From CAMBRQ01 sp945870325 (GTDB lineage: Bacteria > Bacillota > Clostridia > Lachnospirales > Lachnospiraceae), in assembly GCF_050313795.1 (NCBI RefSeq), contig NZ_JBNPMC010000017.1, positions 4,928 to 68,927 of the forward strand: a DNA stretch of 64,000 nucleotides, in the 5' to 3' direction. A model generated the notes under the pieces. It was not told where the DNA came from. It searched no databases and was given only the letters and a program-made list of their open reading frames with translations. Shown here one piece after another: positions 54,710 through 63,420 of the stretch. The first letter of the stretch is position 1; each line of letters begins with the position of its first letter. Made by a program: the position numbers and the translations under genes.

Positions 54710-54738
54710 TTGCCATTTTCAATATATTAATGTAGAAT
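54710..54738 (+). promoter_or_regulatory. Promoter of the alanine/glycine symporter gene
   Basis: TTGCCA (54710-54715) and TAGAAT (54733-54738) with a 17-bp spacer; start predicted near 54745. Confidence 0.65.
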
Positions 54739-54755
54739 GTATCTATGGTGATGCA

Positions 54756-54790
54756 CCAAAGAGTAACGACAGATGCCGATACTCTTTTGG
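54756..54790 (+). promoter_or_regulatory. Hairpin in the symporter leader
   Basis: CCAAAGAGTA (54756-54765) pairs with TACTCTTTTGG (54780-54790) with one bulge and a 14-base loop (ACGACAGATGCCGA). It is about 11 bases from the predicted start and 38 bases before the ATG. Possible regulatory RNA; no known class recognised. Confidence 0.5.
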
Positions 54791-54828
54791 TTTATCATAA
54801 AGCAAAGGAAGAGAGAAAGGGGAATAAT

Positions 54829-56214
54829 ATGCTTAATGCAATTAATTCAGTTGTAACCGCTATTAATGGAGTTGTATGGGGATGGCCAATGATTATTCTG
54901 TTGTTGGGAGCTCATGTATTTCTGACAATCCGTACAGGATTCATTCAGAAGTATACCATCACAAGAGGTATCAAATTATCTGTTGCAAAAGATCCGGATG
55001 CAGAAGGAGAAGTATCACAGTTCGGAGCATTGACGACAGCATTGGCAGCAACCATTGGTACTGGTAATATCGTAGGTGTAGGTACTGCAATTGCGCTTGG
55101 AGGTCCGGGAGCAGTGCTTTGGTGCTGGCTTACCGGTGTATTTGGAATTGCGACTAAGTATGCAGAGTCTTTTATCGCTGTAAAGTACAGAGTTAAGACG
55201 GAAGACGGACGTATGCAGGGTGGTGCGATGTATGCGCTTGAGAGAGGTCTGAATATGAAATGGCTGGGCATGCTGTTCGCAATCTTTGCAGCATTCGCAT
55301 CCTTTGGTATCGGATGTGCGACTCAGGTTAATTCCATTGCAGAGATCTGTAATACGAATTTTAATGTTCCGCCATTGATTGTCGGCATTGTCATTGCAAT
55401 TTTAACTGCCATTGTTATCTTCGGAGGAATTAAGACGATTGCAAGCGTATGTGAGAGATTAGTGCCGTTTATGGCGATTTTCTATGTGCTGGGATGTATT
55501 ATTATCCTGTGTATGAATTATGACTACATAATTCCGGCAATCGGTGTTATCTGCAAACTTGCGTTCAAGCCGGGCGCAGCAGCGGGTGGTCTGGTAGGTG
55601 CAGGAATCACAATGGCAATCCGCTTTGGTGTTGCCCGTGGTCTGTTCTCTAACGAGTCTGGTCTTGGCTCTGCTCCAATTGCAGCGGCAGCGGCTCAGAC
55701 AAGGAATCCGGTACGTCAGGCATTGGTGTCTTCTACAGGAACATTCTGGGATACAGTAGTTGTATGTCTGATGACGGGGCTTGTTCTGGTAACGACTATT
55801 ATGAAGAACCCAAATATCAATGCCGATTCTGTTGAGAATGGTGGACAGCTTACTTCATTGGCGTTTGGTCAGATCCCTTATCTTGGACCGATCATTTTGA
55901 CGCTTGGAATTATCTCATTTGCATATTCAACGATTCTTGGATGGGCATACTACGGAGAGCGTTGCGTGGAGTATTTTGCAGGGAAGAAAGGATTAATTCC
56001 TTATCGTCTTCTCTACGTTGTAATAGCGGCAATTGCACCAATCGTTGCGCTTGATCTGGTATGGCTGATTGCAGATACATTGAATGCGTTAATGGCGATT
56101 CCGAACCTGATAGCCGTGCTTCTTCTGTCCGGAGAAATGGTTCGTGAGACAAAGAAATATATCAATAATCTTGATGCAAAGGATGATACTCCAGTTCCAA
56201 TTGTCAAAAAGTAA
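54829..56214 (+). CDS. Alanine/glycine:cation symporter (AgcS family)
   Basis: 461 residues with about eleven membrane helices. Family signature TALAATIGTGNIVGVGTAIA and GGPGAVLWCWLTGVFGIATK, then GLFSNESGLGSAPIAAAAAQ. Imports alanine or glycine with Na+. ATG 54829 follows AAAGGGGAATAAT; an upstream in-frame ATG at 54745 coincides with the predicted transcript start. Position after the glycine cleavage genes suggests glycine uptake. Confidence 0.94.
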   Translation: MLNAINSVVTAINGVVWGWPMIILLLGAHVFLTIRTGFIQKYTITRGIKLSVAKDPDAEGEVSQFGALTTALAATIGTGNIVGVGTAIALGGPGAVLWCWLTGVFGIATKYAESFIAVKYRVKTEDGRMQGGAMYALERGLNMKWLGMLFAIFAAFASFGIGCATQVNSIAEICNTNFNVPPLIVGIVIAILTAIVIFGGIKTIASVCERLVPFMAIFYVLGCIIILCMNYDYIIPAIGVICKLAFKPGAAAGGLVGAGITMAIRFGVARGLFSNESGLGSAPIAAAAAQTRNPVRQALVSSTGTFWDTVVVCLMTGLVLVTTIMKNPNINADSVENGGQLTSLAFGQIPYLGPIILTLGIISFAYSTILGWAYYGERCVEYFAGKKGLIPYRLLYVVIAAIAPIVALDLVWLIADTLNALMAIPNLIAVLLLSGEMVRETKKYINNLDAKDDTPVPIVKK

Positions 56215-56284
56215 AGAGAAGTTAAGAATAATATTTGTGAAATATTTAAAAATTTTCTCTTGACAAATCCGCTTTATTGGATTA

Positions 56285-56575
56285 ATGTAATGTTGTGAAT
56301 AAGATGAAACCGTTGAGAAAGAGAAGTAGTTTATCCGACGACATCAAAGAGAGCGGCAGATGGTGAGATTGCTGTATGAAGTTGATAAGTGAATGGACTT
56401 TCGAGGGCAGCCGGAAATCATTAGAGAGTATGGTTTGTCGGGAACCGAACCCGTTATCAATCAGGAGTGTATGTTAGTACATGAGAAAAGTGGACGATTC
56501 GTCAATTTGAGTGGTACCGCGATAATATGTTTATATTACCGTCTCAAACCTTAGGGTTTGGGGCGGTTTCGTTGT
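56285..56575 (+). promoter_or_regulatory. T-box leader, probably tryptophan-specific
   Basis: Stem I begins near GTTGAGAAAGAGAAG. The likely specifier TGG (56394-56396) is in GAATGGACTTTCGAGG. The core TGGTACCGCG is at 56512-56521, with A to T relative to the usual TGGAACCGCG. The terminator pairs ACCGTCTCAAACC (56538-56550) with GGTTTGGGGCGGT (56555-56567). It controls the ABC importer that follows, of the type predicted to carry tryptophan. Confidence 0.88.
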
Positions 56576-56644
56576 ATTACGGCAATTTTTCTCTCCTAAC
56601 ACCAACAAGAAATCAAAACAAAAAAAGAAAAGGAGAATGAAACA

Positions 56645-57676
56645 ATGAAAAAGAAAGTAGTAGCAGGATTATTAACAGTAGCAATGGTGGCAGCAATGGT
56701 AACAGGATGTGGAAGTTCAGGAGGTTCATCAGAATCTTCTTCCGGGGATTCTGTGAAAGAAAGTTATACCATTGGTATCTCACAGTTTGCAGAACATGGT
56801 TCCCTGGACAATTGCCGGGAGGGATTCCTGGAGGGACTTGCAGAGGAAGGTATCGTAGAAGATGAGAACCTGAAAGTGGAATATAAGAATGCGGCGGCAG
56901 ATATGGGTACTGCCGGACAGATCTCAGATAGTTTCGTATCTGACAAGGTAGATCTGATCTGTGCGATTGCGACACCTACCGCTCAGAGCGCATATAATGC
57001 GGCCATGGATACGGAGATTCCTGTAATCTATACGGCGGTTACAGATCCGGTTGCGGCAGAACTTGCAGATGAAGACGGAACACCAGTTGGAGAAGTGACA
57101 GGTACTTCTGATAAACTTCCAGTTGAAGAGCAGCTTAAGATGATTCGCGAGATGCTTCCGGATGCTAAGAAGTTAGGCATTATGTATACTACAAGTGAGG
57201 CAAACTCTGTATCAGCAATTGCAGAGTACAAGGAACTGGTTGGAGAATATGGATTTGAACTGGTGGAAAAAGGAATTACAGCAACTGCGGATGTACCGCT
57301 TGCAGCAGATGATCTGTTAAGTGAAGTAGATTGTATTACCAATCTGACAGATAATACGGTTGTCGCATCTCTTCCGACAATTCTGGAGAAAGCCAATGAG
57401 AAGAAGATTCCGGTATTTGGAAGTGAGATTGAGCAGGTGAAGATTGGATGTCTTGCAGCTGAAGGTATTGACTATATTGCACTTGGTAAACAGACCGGCA
57501 AGATGGCAGCACAGGTGTTAAAAGGTGAGAAGAAAGCATCTGAACTGAATTTTGAACTGATCACAGAGCCTGGATTCTATGTAAATAACAAGGTTGCTGA
57601 GAACCTTGGAATCACAGTTCCGGAAGAACTTGCGGCTGATGCAGTAGAGAGTTTTGATGAGATTACAGAAGAATAA
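56645..57676 (+). CDS. ABC transporter substrate-binding lipoprotein (TrpX-like)
   Basis: 343 residues. Signal peptide with lipobox MVTGCGSS (Cys about residue 22), a Ser-rich linker, then a two-lobe periplasmic-binding fold: YTIGISQFAEHGSLDNCREG, DLICAIATPTAQSAYNAAMD and IPVIYTAVTDPVAAELADED. Belongs to the COG2984-type family, members of which are predicted tryptophan binders when under Trp T-boxes. Surface lipoprotein. Confidence 0.9.
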   Translation: MKKKVVAGLLTVAMVAAMVTGCGSSGGSSESSSGDSVKESYTIGISQFAEHGSLDNCREGFLEGLAEEGIVEDENLKVEYKNAAADMGTAGQISDSFVSDKVDLICAIATPTAQSAYNAAMDTEIPVIYTAVTDPVAAELADEDGTPVGEVTGTSDKLPVEEQLKMIREMLPDAKKLGIMYTTSEANSVSAIAEYKELVGEYGFELVEKGITATADVPLAADDLLSEVDCITNLTDNTVVASLPTILEKANEKKIPVFGSEIEQVKIGCLAAEGIDYIALGKQTGKMAAQVLKGEKKASELNFELITEPGFYVNNKVAENLGITVPEELAADAVESFDEITEE

Positions 57677-57737
57677 AGATTCCATAGCATAAGATATAGA
57701 ATCAAAGAGTATGGAATAGATTGTGGGAGGCATTTTC

Positions 57738-58619
57738 ATGGATTTTATCGTAACAATTATTGAACAGGGCCTGATATATGGGATACTGGCACTGGGAGTT
57801 TATATCACATATAAGATACTGGATTTTCCGGATCTGACGGTAGATGGAAGTTTCCCTCTGGGGGCAGCGATTACAGCTGCCCTCATTACAAGAGGGGTGA
57901 ATCCATACCTGACGCTTCCATTAGCATTCCTGGTGGGTGTGGTGGCTGGAGTCTGTACAGGTCTGATCCATGTAAAATGCAGAGTAAGGGATCTGCTGTC
58001 CGGCATTATTATGATGACGGCATTGTGGACGATTAATCTGTACATTGCGGGAACCGCGAATGTACCGCTCTTTTCACAGAAGACAATCTTTAAAAATGAC
58101 GCTGTAGAGAATATAGTTCCGGATAGTATTGCGCCGTATACGACGTTGCTTATTATATTGGTGCTGGCTGTAATCTGTAAGATACTGCTGGATCTGTATC
58201 TGAAGACAAAATCAGGTTATCTGTTAAGGGCGGTTGGTGACAATGCTACGCTGGTTACGTCACTTGCAAAAGATCAGGGAAATGTGAAGATTCTGGGACT
58301 TGCAATTGCCAACGGTCTGGTGTCTCTTGCAGGATGTGTGTTTGCCCAGGAGGAAAGGGTATTCGAGATTTCAATGGGTACGGGCGCGATCGTAATCGGA
58401 TTGGCAAGTGTGATTATCGGAACCAGTATTTTTAAAAAGGTAACCATACTAAAAGCAACTTCTGCGGTTCTAATCGGATCGATTATCTACAAAGCGTGCG
58501 TGGCAGTGGCTCTTCGCAACTTTGAACCGCAAGCTATGAAGTTGATTACGGCAGTATTATTCCTTATTATTCTGGTCATCAGTATGGAAAGAAAGACGAA
58601 GGTGAAGAAGAATGCTTGA
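57738..58619 (+). CDS. ABC transporter permease (TrpY-like)
   Basis: 293 residues with about eight membrane helices. IEQGLIYGILALGVYITYKI at the N terminus and DFPDLTVDGSFPLGAAITAA are typical of the branched-chain-like permease family paired with COG2984 binding proteins. ATG 57738 follows GGGAGGCATTTTC; GTG 57723 is upstream of that site. Its end overlaps the ATPase start by eight bases. Confidence 0.9.
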   Translation: MDFIVTIIEQGLIYGILALGVYITYKILDFPDLTVDGSFPLGAAITAALITRGVNPYLTLPLAFLVGVVAGVCTGLIHVKCRVRDLLSGIIMMTALWTINLYIAGTANVPLFSQKTIFKNDAVENIVPDSIAPYTTLLIILVLAVICKILLDLYLKTKSGYLLRAVGDNATLVTSLAKDQGNVKILGLAIANGLVSLAGCVFAQEERVFEISMGTGAIVIGLASVIIGTSIFKKVTILKATSAVLIGSIIYKACVAVALRNFEPQAMKLITAVLFLIILVISMERKTKVKKNA

Positions 58620-59385
58620 ACTAAAAGGAATTCAGAAATATTATAATCCGGGTACGGTAAATGAGATGTGCCTGTTCGACAATTTTAACCTGACGATTGA
58701 AAAAGGAGAGTTCCTTTCTGTAGTTGGAAGCAATGGTTCCGGTAAGACATCCATGCTGAACATTATCTGTGGAAGTATTCCTCTGGAAGCGGGCAAGATC
58801 CTGATTAACGGAAAAGACATTACCAGGGAGAAAGAGTATAAGCGTAATGCGAGAATTGGCCGCGTCTATCAGAATCCGGCTATGGGAACCTGCCCATCGC
58901 TCACCATACTTGAGAATATGTCTCTTGCAGATAATAAAGGAAAACTTTATGGTTTGGGACGTGGGACTAATAAGGCGAGGATTGAGTATTACAGGGAACA
59001 GCTTCACCAGTTGAATCTGGGATTGGAGGATAAGATGGACGTAAAAGTCGGCGTATTGTCCGGCGGACAGCGGCAGGCGATGGCACTTCTTATGTCAACC
59101 ATGACACCCATTGAGTTCCTGATCCTGGATGAGCATACCGCCGCCTTAGATCCGAAAACCGCGGAACTGATTATGGAATTGACTGATCAGATTGTGAAGG
59201 AGAAGAACCTCACTACGATCATGGTAACACACAATCTTCGGTATGCGGTTGAGTATGGCAACCGACTGGTCATGATGCACCAAGGAGAAGTGATTCTGGA
59301 TAGGAAGGATAGCGAGAAAGAACAGATATCGGTGGATGAGATATTGAAGTTATTCAATGAGATTAGTATTGAATGTGGGAATTAG
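58612..59385 (+). CDS. ABC transporter ATP-binding protein (TrpZ-like)
   Basis: 257 residues. Walker A GSNGSGKTSML, signature VLSGGQRQAMALLMS, Walker B FLILDEHTAALD and switch His in MVTHNLRYAVEYGN. Energises the importer formed with the preceding permease and lipoprotein. The gene ends in GGGAATTAG, and the palindromic element begins with GGGAATTT three bases later. Confidence 0.94.
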   Translation: MLELKGIQKYYNPGTVNEMCLFDNFNLTIEKGEFLSVVGSNGSGKTSMLNIICGSIPLEAGKILINGKDITREKEYKRNARIGRVYQNPAMGTCPSLTILENMSLADNKGKLYGLGRGTNKARIEYYREQLHQLNLGLEDKMDVKVGVLSGGQRQAMALLMSTMTPIEFLILDEHTAALDPKTAELIMELTDQIVKEKNLTTIMVTHNLRYAVEYGNRLVMMHQGEVILDRKDSEKEQISVDEILKLFNEISIECGN

Positions 59386-59387
59386 AT

Positions 59388-60122
59388 GGGAATTTAGTTT
59401 ATGAAGAGTTGTTTATAAAGCGTACGGCAGAGAGGAGCAGTATGGGCATTCAGATCCGACTCCAATCGTCTACAATCCGTAAGTTCAAAAGAGGTCTGGA
59501 ATCAGGAATCGAATGTAATCGTCGGACAAATCTGAAGATTTCTCCGGCTCAGACATTCTTGAATTCTGTGCGTGTAGCACAGAATTCATCCTGATTCAGA
59601 CCTCTTTTTCACTAACGGCTTGTACGGCTCTTCTACGGATCTGAATGCCCATACTGCCCCTCTCTGCCTGTCATTCTTATGTGTAACTCTTCATGAACTG
59701 CGAGGATTCCTGGCGGGGTGCAAGGGGGGAACGGTATTGGCAGGAAATGGCGGTTGATCCCTATCAACACAGTTCCACGCGCATCCTTCGCCAGGAATCC
59801 TCCCAATGGAGAAAGACTTGAGATTTCGGAAATGTCAGGTGAAGCAGAAGAAGATGGGTGGCTCTGAGGGCGTTAAGTGAGTGTTACAAGGCGTTAGCGT
59901 GAGAATCCCTGTAGATTGGCATGAGGCTTTGACTTCACGTCAAAGACGAAAGAGTGCCCGAACTGCGAAATCATCAAGATTTCGGAGTTCGTGTACTCGG
60001 TTGCCAATCTACGGGGATTCTTACGCTTACACCTTGTTAACGAAACGCCCGGTCTCAGAGCCACCCATCTTCTTCTGCTTTACCGTACACTTCCAAGAAT
60101 CCACTTTCTCCATTAAATTCCC
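59388..60122. repeat. Composite palindromic element, copy 3 (735 bp, inverted relative to copy 1)
   Basis: Ends GGGAATTT and AAATTCCC. Order is reversed: hairpin D (59420-59672, GCGTACG to CCTGTC), linker with GAGGATTCCTGGCG / CGCCAGGAATCCTC, then hairpin E (59834-60090, GTCAGG to CGTACAC). Read on the other strand it matches copy 1 nearly base for base in hairpin E versus A. Hairpin D matches B in the basal stem but differs at the tip (AAATC/GATTT; GAATTCTGTGC / GCACAGAATTC). Same total length as copy 1. Nothing gene-like is seen here; the remaining 160 bases before nrdD are its leader. Confidence 0.93.
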
Positions 60123-60284
60123 ATTGACGTAAGTATAAGGGAATGGTAATATAAATAGATAAACGGATACATGATATAGTGATAAAATGAGAACAATAAT
60201 ACTAAATGTAGATGTTTAAACCTGAATGATGATGTTGCTAAAGGCATATGAAGGATAGATGGAATAGAAGAAGGAGATGAAATT

Positions 60285-62417
60285 ATGTTGAAGAATAATG
60301 TAAAAGTTGTTAAAAAAGACGGAACGAAAGAGGAGTTCAATGTACAGAAAGTAGTTGTCGCCGTGAACAAGTCAGCCTACCGTGTTCTGATCAAATTCAC
60401 AGAGGAAGAGTTAGGTTTCATCTGCAAATTTGTAGAAGAAAAAGTAGATGCCATGAACGTAAAAGAGATCCGTATTGCTGAGATGCACAATGTAGTAGAG
60501 GGGGCTTTGGAACGAGTAAATCCTGCAGTTGCGAAGAGTTACAGAGATTACCGTAATTACAAGCAGGATTTTGTCCAGATGTTGGATGAAGTGTATAAGA
60601 AGAGTCAGTCTATTATGTATATTGGAGATAAGGAGAACAGCAACACGGACAGTGCGCTGGTATCAACAAAGCGAAGCCTGATTTTCAATGAATTGAATAA
60701 GGAATTATATAAGAAATTCTTCCTGACGGTGGAGGAGGTACAGGCAATACGGGATGGTTATATCTATATCCATGATATGTCTGCAAGAAGGGATACCATG
60801 AACTGCTGTCTGTTCGATGTGAAGACTGTATTAAGCGGCGGTTTCGAGATGGGGAATCTGTGGTATAACGAGCCGAAGACTCTGGATACTGCGTTTGATG
60901 TAATCGGCGATATCGTATTGAGTGCGGCAAGCCAGCAGTATGGCGGTTTCACGGTGCCTAGTGTAGATGAGATTCTGGAGCCTTATGCGAAGAAATCTCA
61001 CGAGAAACTGCTTGCTAAGTACCGAAGCCTTGGACTTCCGGAAGAGGTGGTACAGAAAGTAGCATGGGCAGATCTGGAAAAAGAGATGGAGCAAGGTTTC
61101 CAGGGATGGGAATATAAGTTTAATTCGGTATCTTCCAGCCGTGGGGACTATCCATTCATCACGGTGACAGCAGGAACGGTGACCAGCGATTATGGAAAAC
61201 TGGCAACCATGAAGATGTTAGAAGTGCGTAAGAATGGACAGGGGAAAGCAGGGCACAAGAAGCCGGTATTATTTCCGAAGATTGTATTCCTCTATGATGA
61301 GAATTTACATGGTCCGGGAGGAGTGCTTGAGGATGTGTTTGAAGCAGGAATCAATTGCTCTTCCAAAACTATGTATCCAGACTGGCTGAGTCTGACAGGT
61401 GAAGGATATGTTGCCAGCATGTATAAGAAATATGGCAAGATCATCAGCCCGATGGGATGCCGTGCATTCTTATCGCCGTGGTATGAAAGAGGCGGTATCG
61501 ATCCGGCAGATGAGAATGATCAGCCGGTGTTCGTAGGACGTTTTAACATCGGTGCGATCAGCCTTCATCTTCCGATGATCTATGCAAAGGCAAAACAGGA
61601 AAGCAGAGATTTCTATGAGGTATTAGATTATTATCTGGAACTGATTCGTCAGCTGCACCTTAGAACTTACGACTATTTAGGTGAATTGAAAGCATCTACG
61701 AATCCACTGGCATATTGTGAGGGTGGATTCTATGGCGGACATCTCGGTCTGTACGATAAGATTAAGCCGTTGCTTAAGTCTGCGACTGCTTCCTTTGGTA
61801 TTACTGCATTGAACGAACTTCAGCAGCTGCACAATAAGAAATCTCTGGTAGAGGATGGACAGTTTGCACTGGATACGCTGCAGCACATTAACGATAAGGT
61901 CAACGAATTCAAGAAAGAGGATGGACGCCTTTATGCAATATATGGCACGCCGGCAGAGAATCTGTGCGGTGTACAGATTCAGCAGTTCAGGAAAAAATAC
62001 GGAATTATAGAGAATGTATCCGACAGAGCCTATGTAAGTAATAGTTTCCACTGCCATGTTGCTGAGGATATTACGCCGATTCAGAAGCAGGATCTGGAAG
62101 AACGATTCTGGAACTTAAGTAATGGTGGAAAGATCCAGTATGTGAAATATCCGGTGAATTATAATAAAGAAGCCATTCGTTCTCTGGTAAGGAGGGCTAT
62201 GAAGAAAGGTTTCTATGAGGGTGTGAATCTGTCTCTGGCATATTGTGATGACTGTGGGCATGAGGAATTATCCATGGATGTATGCCCAGTATGCGGAAGT
62301 AAGAATCTGACGAAGATTGACCGGATGAATGGCTATCTGTCTTATTCCAGAGTAAAGGGTGATACACGTCTGAATGAGGCGAAGATGGCAGAGATTGCAG
62401 AAAGGAAAAGTATGTAA
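60285..62417 (+). CDS. nrdD: Anaerobic ribonucleoside-triphosphate reductase
   Basis: 710 residues. N-terminal ATP-cone (VKVVKKDGTKEEFNVQKVVV), the glycyl-radical barrel with MNCCLFDVKTVLSGGFEMGN, and a C-terminal zinc site CDDCGHEELSMDVCPVCGSK. The glycyl-radical glycine is expected in DRMNGYLSYSR. Makes deoxynucleotides without oxygen, after activation by NrdG. AAGGAGATGAAATT precedes the ATG. Confidence 0.96.
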   Translation: MLKNNVKVVKKDGTKEEFNVQKVVVAVNKSAYRVLIKFTEEELGFICKFVEEKVDAMNVKEIRIAEMHNVVEGALERVNPAVAKSYRDYRNYKQDFVQMLDEVYKKSQSIMYIGDKENSNTDSALVSTKRSLIFNELNKELYKKFFLTVEEVQAIRDGYIYIHDMSARRDTMNCCLFDVKTVLSGGFEMGNLWYNEPKTLDTAFDVIGDIVLSAASQQYGGFTVPSVDEILEPYAKKSHEKLLAKYRSLGLPEEVVQKVAWADLEKEMEQGFQGWEYKFNSVSSSRGDYPFITVTAGTVTSDYGKLATMKMLEVRKNGQGKAGHKKPVLFPKIVFLYDENLHGPGGVLEDVFEAGINCSSKTMYPDWLSLTGEGYVASMYKKYGKIISPMGCRAFLSPWYERGGIDPADENDQPVFVGRFNIGAISLHLPMIYAKAKQESRDFYEVLDYYLELIRQLHLRTYDYLGELKASTNPLAYCEGGFYGGHLGLYDKIKPLLKSATASFGITALNELQQLHNKKSLVEDGQFALDTLQHINDKVNEFKKEDGRLYAIYGTPAENLCGVQIQQFRKKYGIIENVSDRAYVSNSFHCHVAEDITPIQKQDLEERFWNLSNGGKIQYVKYPVNYNKEAIRSLVRRAMKKGFYEGVNLSLAYCDDCGHEELSMDVCPVCGSKNLTKIDRMNGYLSYSRVKGDTRLNEAKMAEIAERKSM

Positions 62418-62419
62418 GA

Positions 62420-62908
62420 ATGCGTTATCATAATATTACGAAAGATGATATGCTCAATGGAGACGGGCTTAGAGTTGTGCTGTGGGTTGCAGGCTGCTCT
62501 CATGGCTGCAAAGGATGCCATAACCCTGTGACTTGGGATCCTCAGGGAGGTCTGGAGTTCGACGGGGAAGCCAGGAAGGAGATCTACGATGAACTGGAGA
62601 AAGATTACGTCAGCGGCATTACATTTTCAGGAGGAGACCCTCTTCATGAGGCGAATATAGAAGGCGTGACGGCACTTGCGAAGGATATTAAAGAAAAGTA
62701 TCCGGATAAGACGATCTGGCTTTATACTGGAAGTGTCTGGGACCAGGTAAAGCATCTGGAGATCATGAAGTATCTGGATGTATTGGTGGATGGCGAATTT
62801 CAGGAAGATAAGAAGGACAATACACTTCACTGGAAAGGAAGTTCGAACCAGTTAGTGATAGATGTGAAGAATACATTAAAGATAGGAGAGATCGTATTAC
62901 ATGGCTAG
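62420..62908 (+). CDS. nrdG: Anaerobic ribonucleotide reductase activating protein
   Basis: 162 residues. Radical SAM enzyme; the CxxxCxxC cluster motif is AGCSHGCKGCHNP, followed by ITFSGGDPLHEANIEG. Generates the glycyl radical on NrdD. Begins two bases after nrdD stops. Confidence 0.96.
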   Translation: MRYHNITKDDMLNGDGLRVVLWVAGCSHGCKGCHNPVTWDPQGGLEFDGEARKEIYDELEKDYVSGITFSGGDPLHEANIEGVTALAKDIKEKYPDKTIWLYTGSVWDQVKHLEIMKYLDVLVDGEFQEDKKDNTLHWKGSSNQLVIDVKNTLKIGEIVLHG

Positions 62909-63419
62909 AAGGATTGCAAAGTTTCACAAGGTAAGTTTTGACCAGTTCAAGGAGGGATATACAGATACATTCGGCATGACCGGAGATGAGAAGATACAGG
63001 AGATTTATGATGCAGTAAAACTCCCGAAGAGAGCAACTGCCGGTTCGGCAGGGTATGACTTCTATGCACCAGTCTCCATTGAACTAAAGCCGGGCGAGAC
63101 AATCAAGATTCCAACCGGAATCCGTGTCGAGATGGAAGAAGACTGGGTGTTAAAATGTTATCCAAGAAGCGGTTTAGGCTTCAAATACCGTCTGCAGTTG
63201 AATAATACGGTGGGAATTATTGACAGTGATTATTTCTATTCCGATAATGAAGGGCATATATTTGCGAAGATCACGAATGATACGAATGAAGGAAAAGTAG
63301 TTGAGATTGAAGCAGGCATGGGATTCATGCAGGGGATTTTTGTGGAGTATGGAATCACGGTGGATGATGATGTAACGGCAGTACGGAATGGGGGATTCGG
63401 GAGTACGACGGGGAATTAA
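62901..63419 (+). CDS. dut: dUTPase-family nucleotidohydrolase
   Basis: 172 residues. Trimeric dUTPase motifs in order: AGSAGYDFYAP, YPRSGLGFKYR, GIIDSDYFYS, and the C-terminal RNGGFGSTTGN. An extra N-terminal stretch of about 45 residues precedes motif 1. Removes dUTP and supplies dUMP, which fits with nrdDG. The ATG overlaps the end of nrdG by eight bases. The gene ends in GGGAATTAA just before a palindromic element. Confidence 0.92.
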   Translation: MARRIAKFHKVSFDQFKEGYTDTFGMTGDEKIQEIYDAVKLPKRATAGSAGYDFYAPVSIELKPGETIKIPTGIRVEMEEDWVLKCYPRSGLGFKYRLQLNNTVGIIDSDYFYSDNEGHIFAKITNDTNEGKVVEIEAGMGFMQGIFVEYGITVDDDVTAVRNGGFGSTTGN

Positions 63420-63420
63420 G

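Noticed and set aside
59880..60132. Open frame of about 83 codons inside hairpin E, with a similar frame in copy 1 on the other strand (6597-6833)
   Set aside because: Similarity follows from the repeat itself. There is no ribosome site, and the frame runs through stem, tip and complementary stem.
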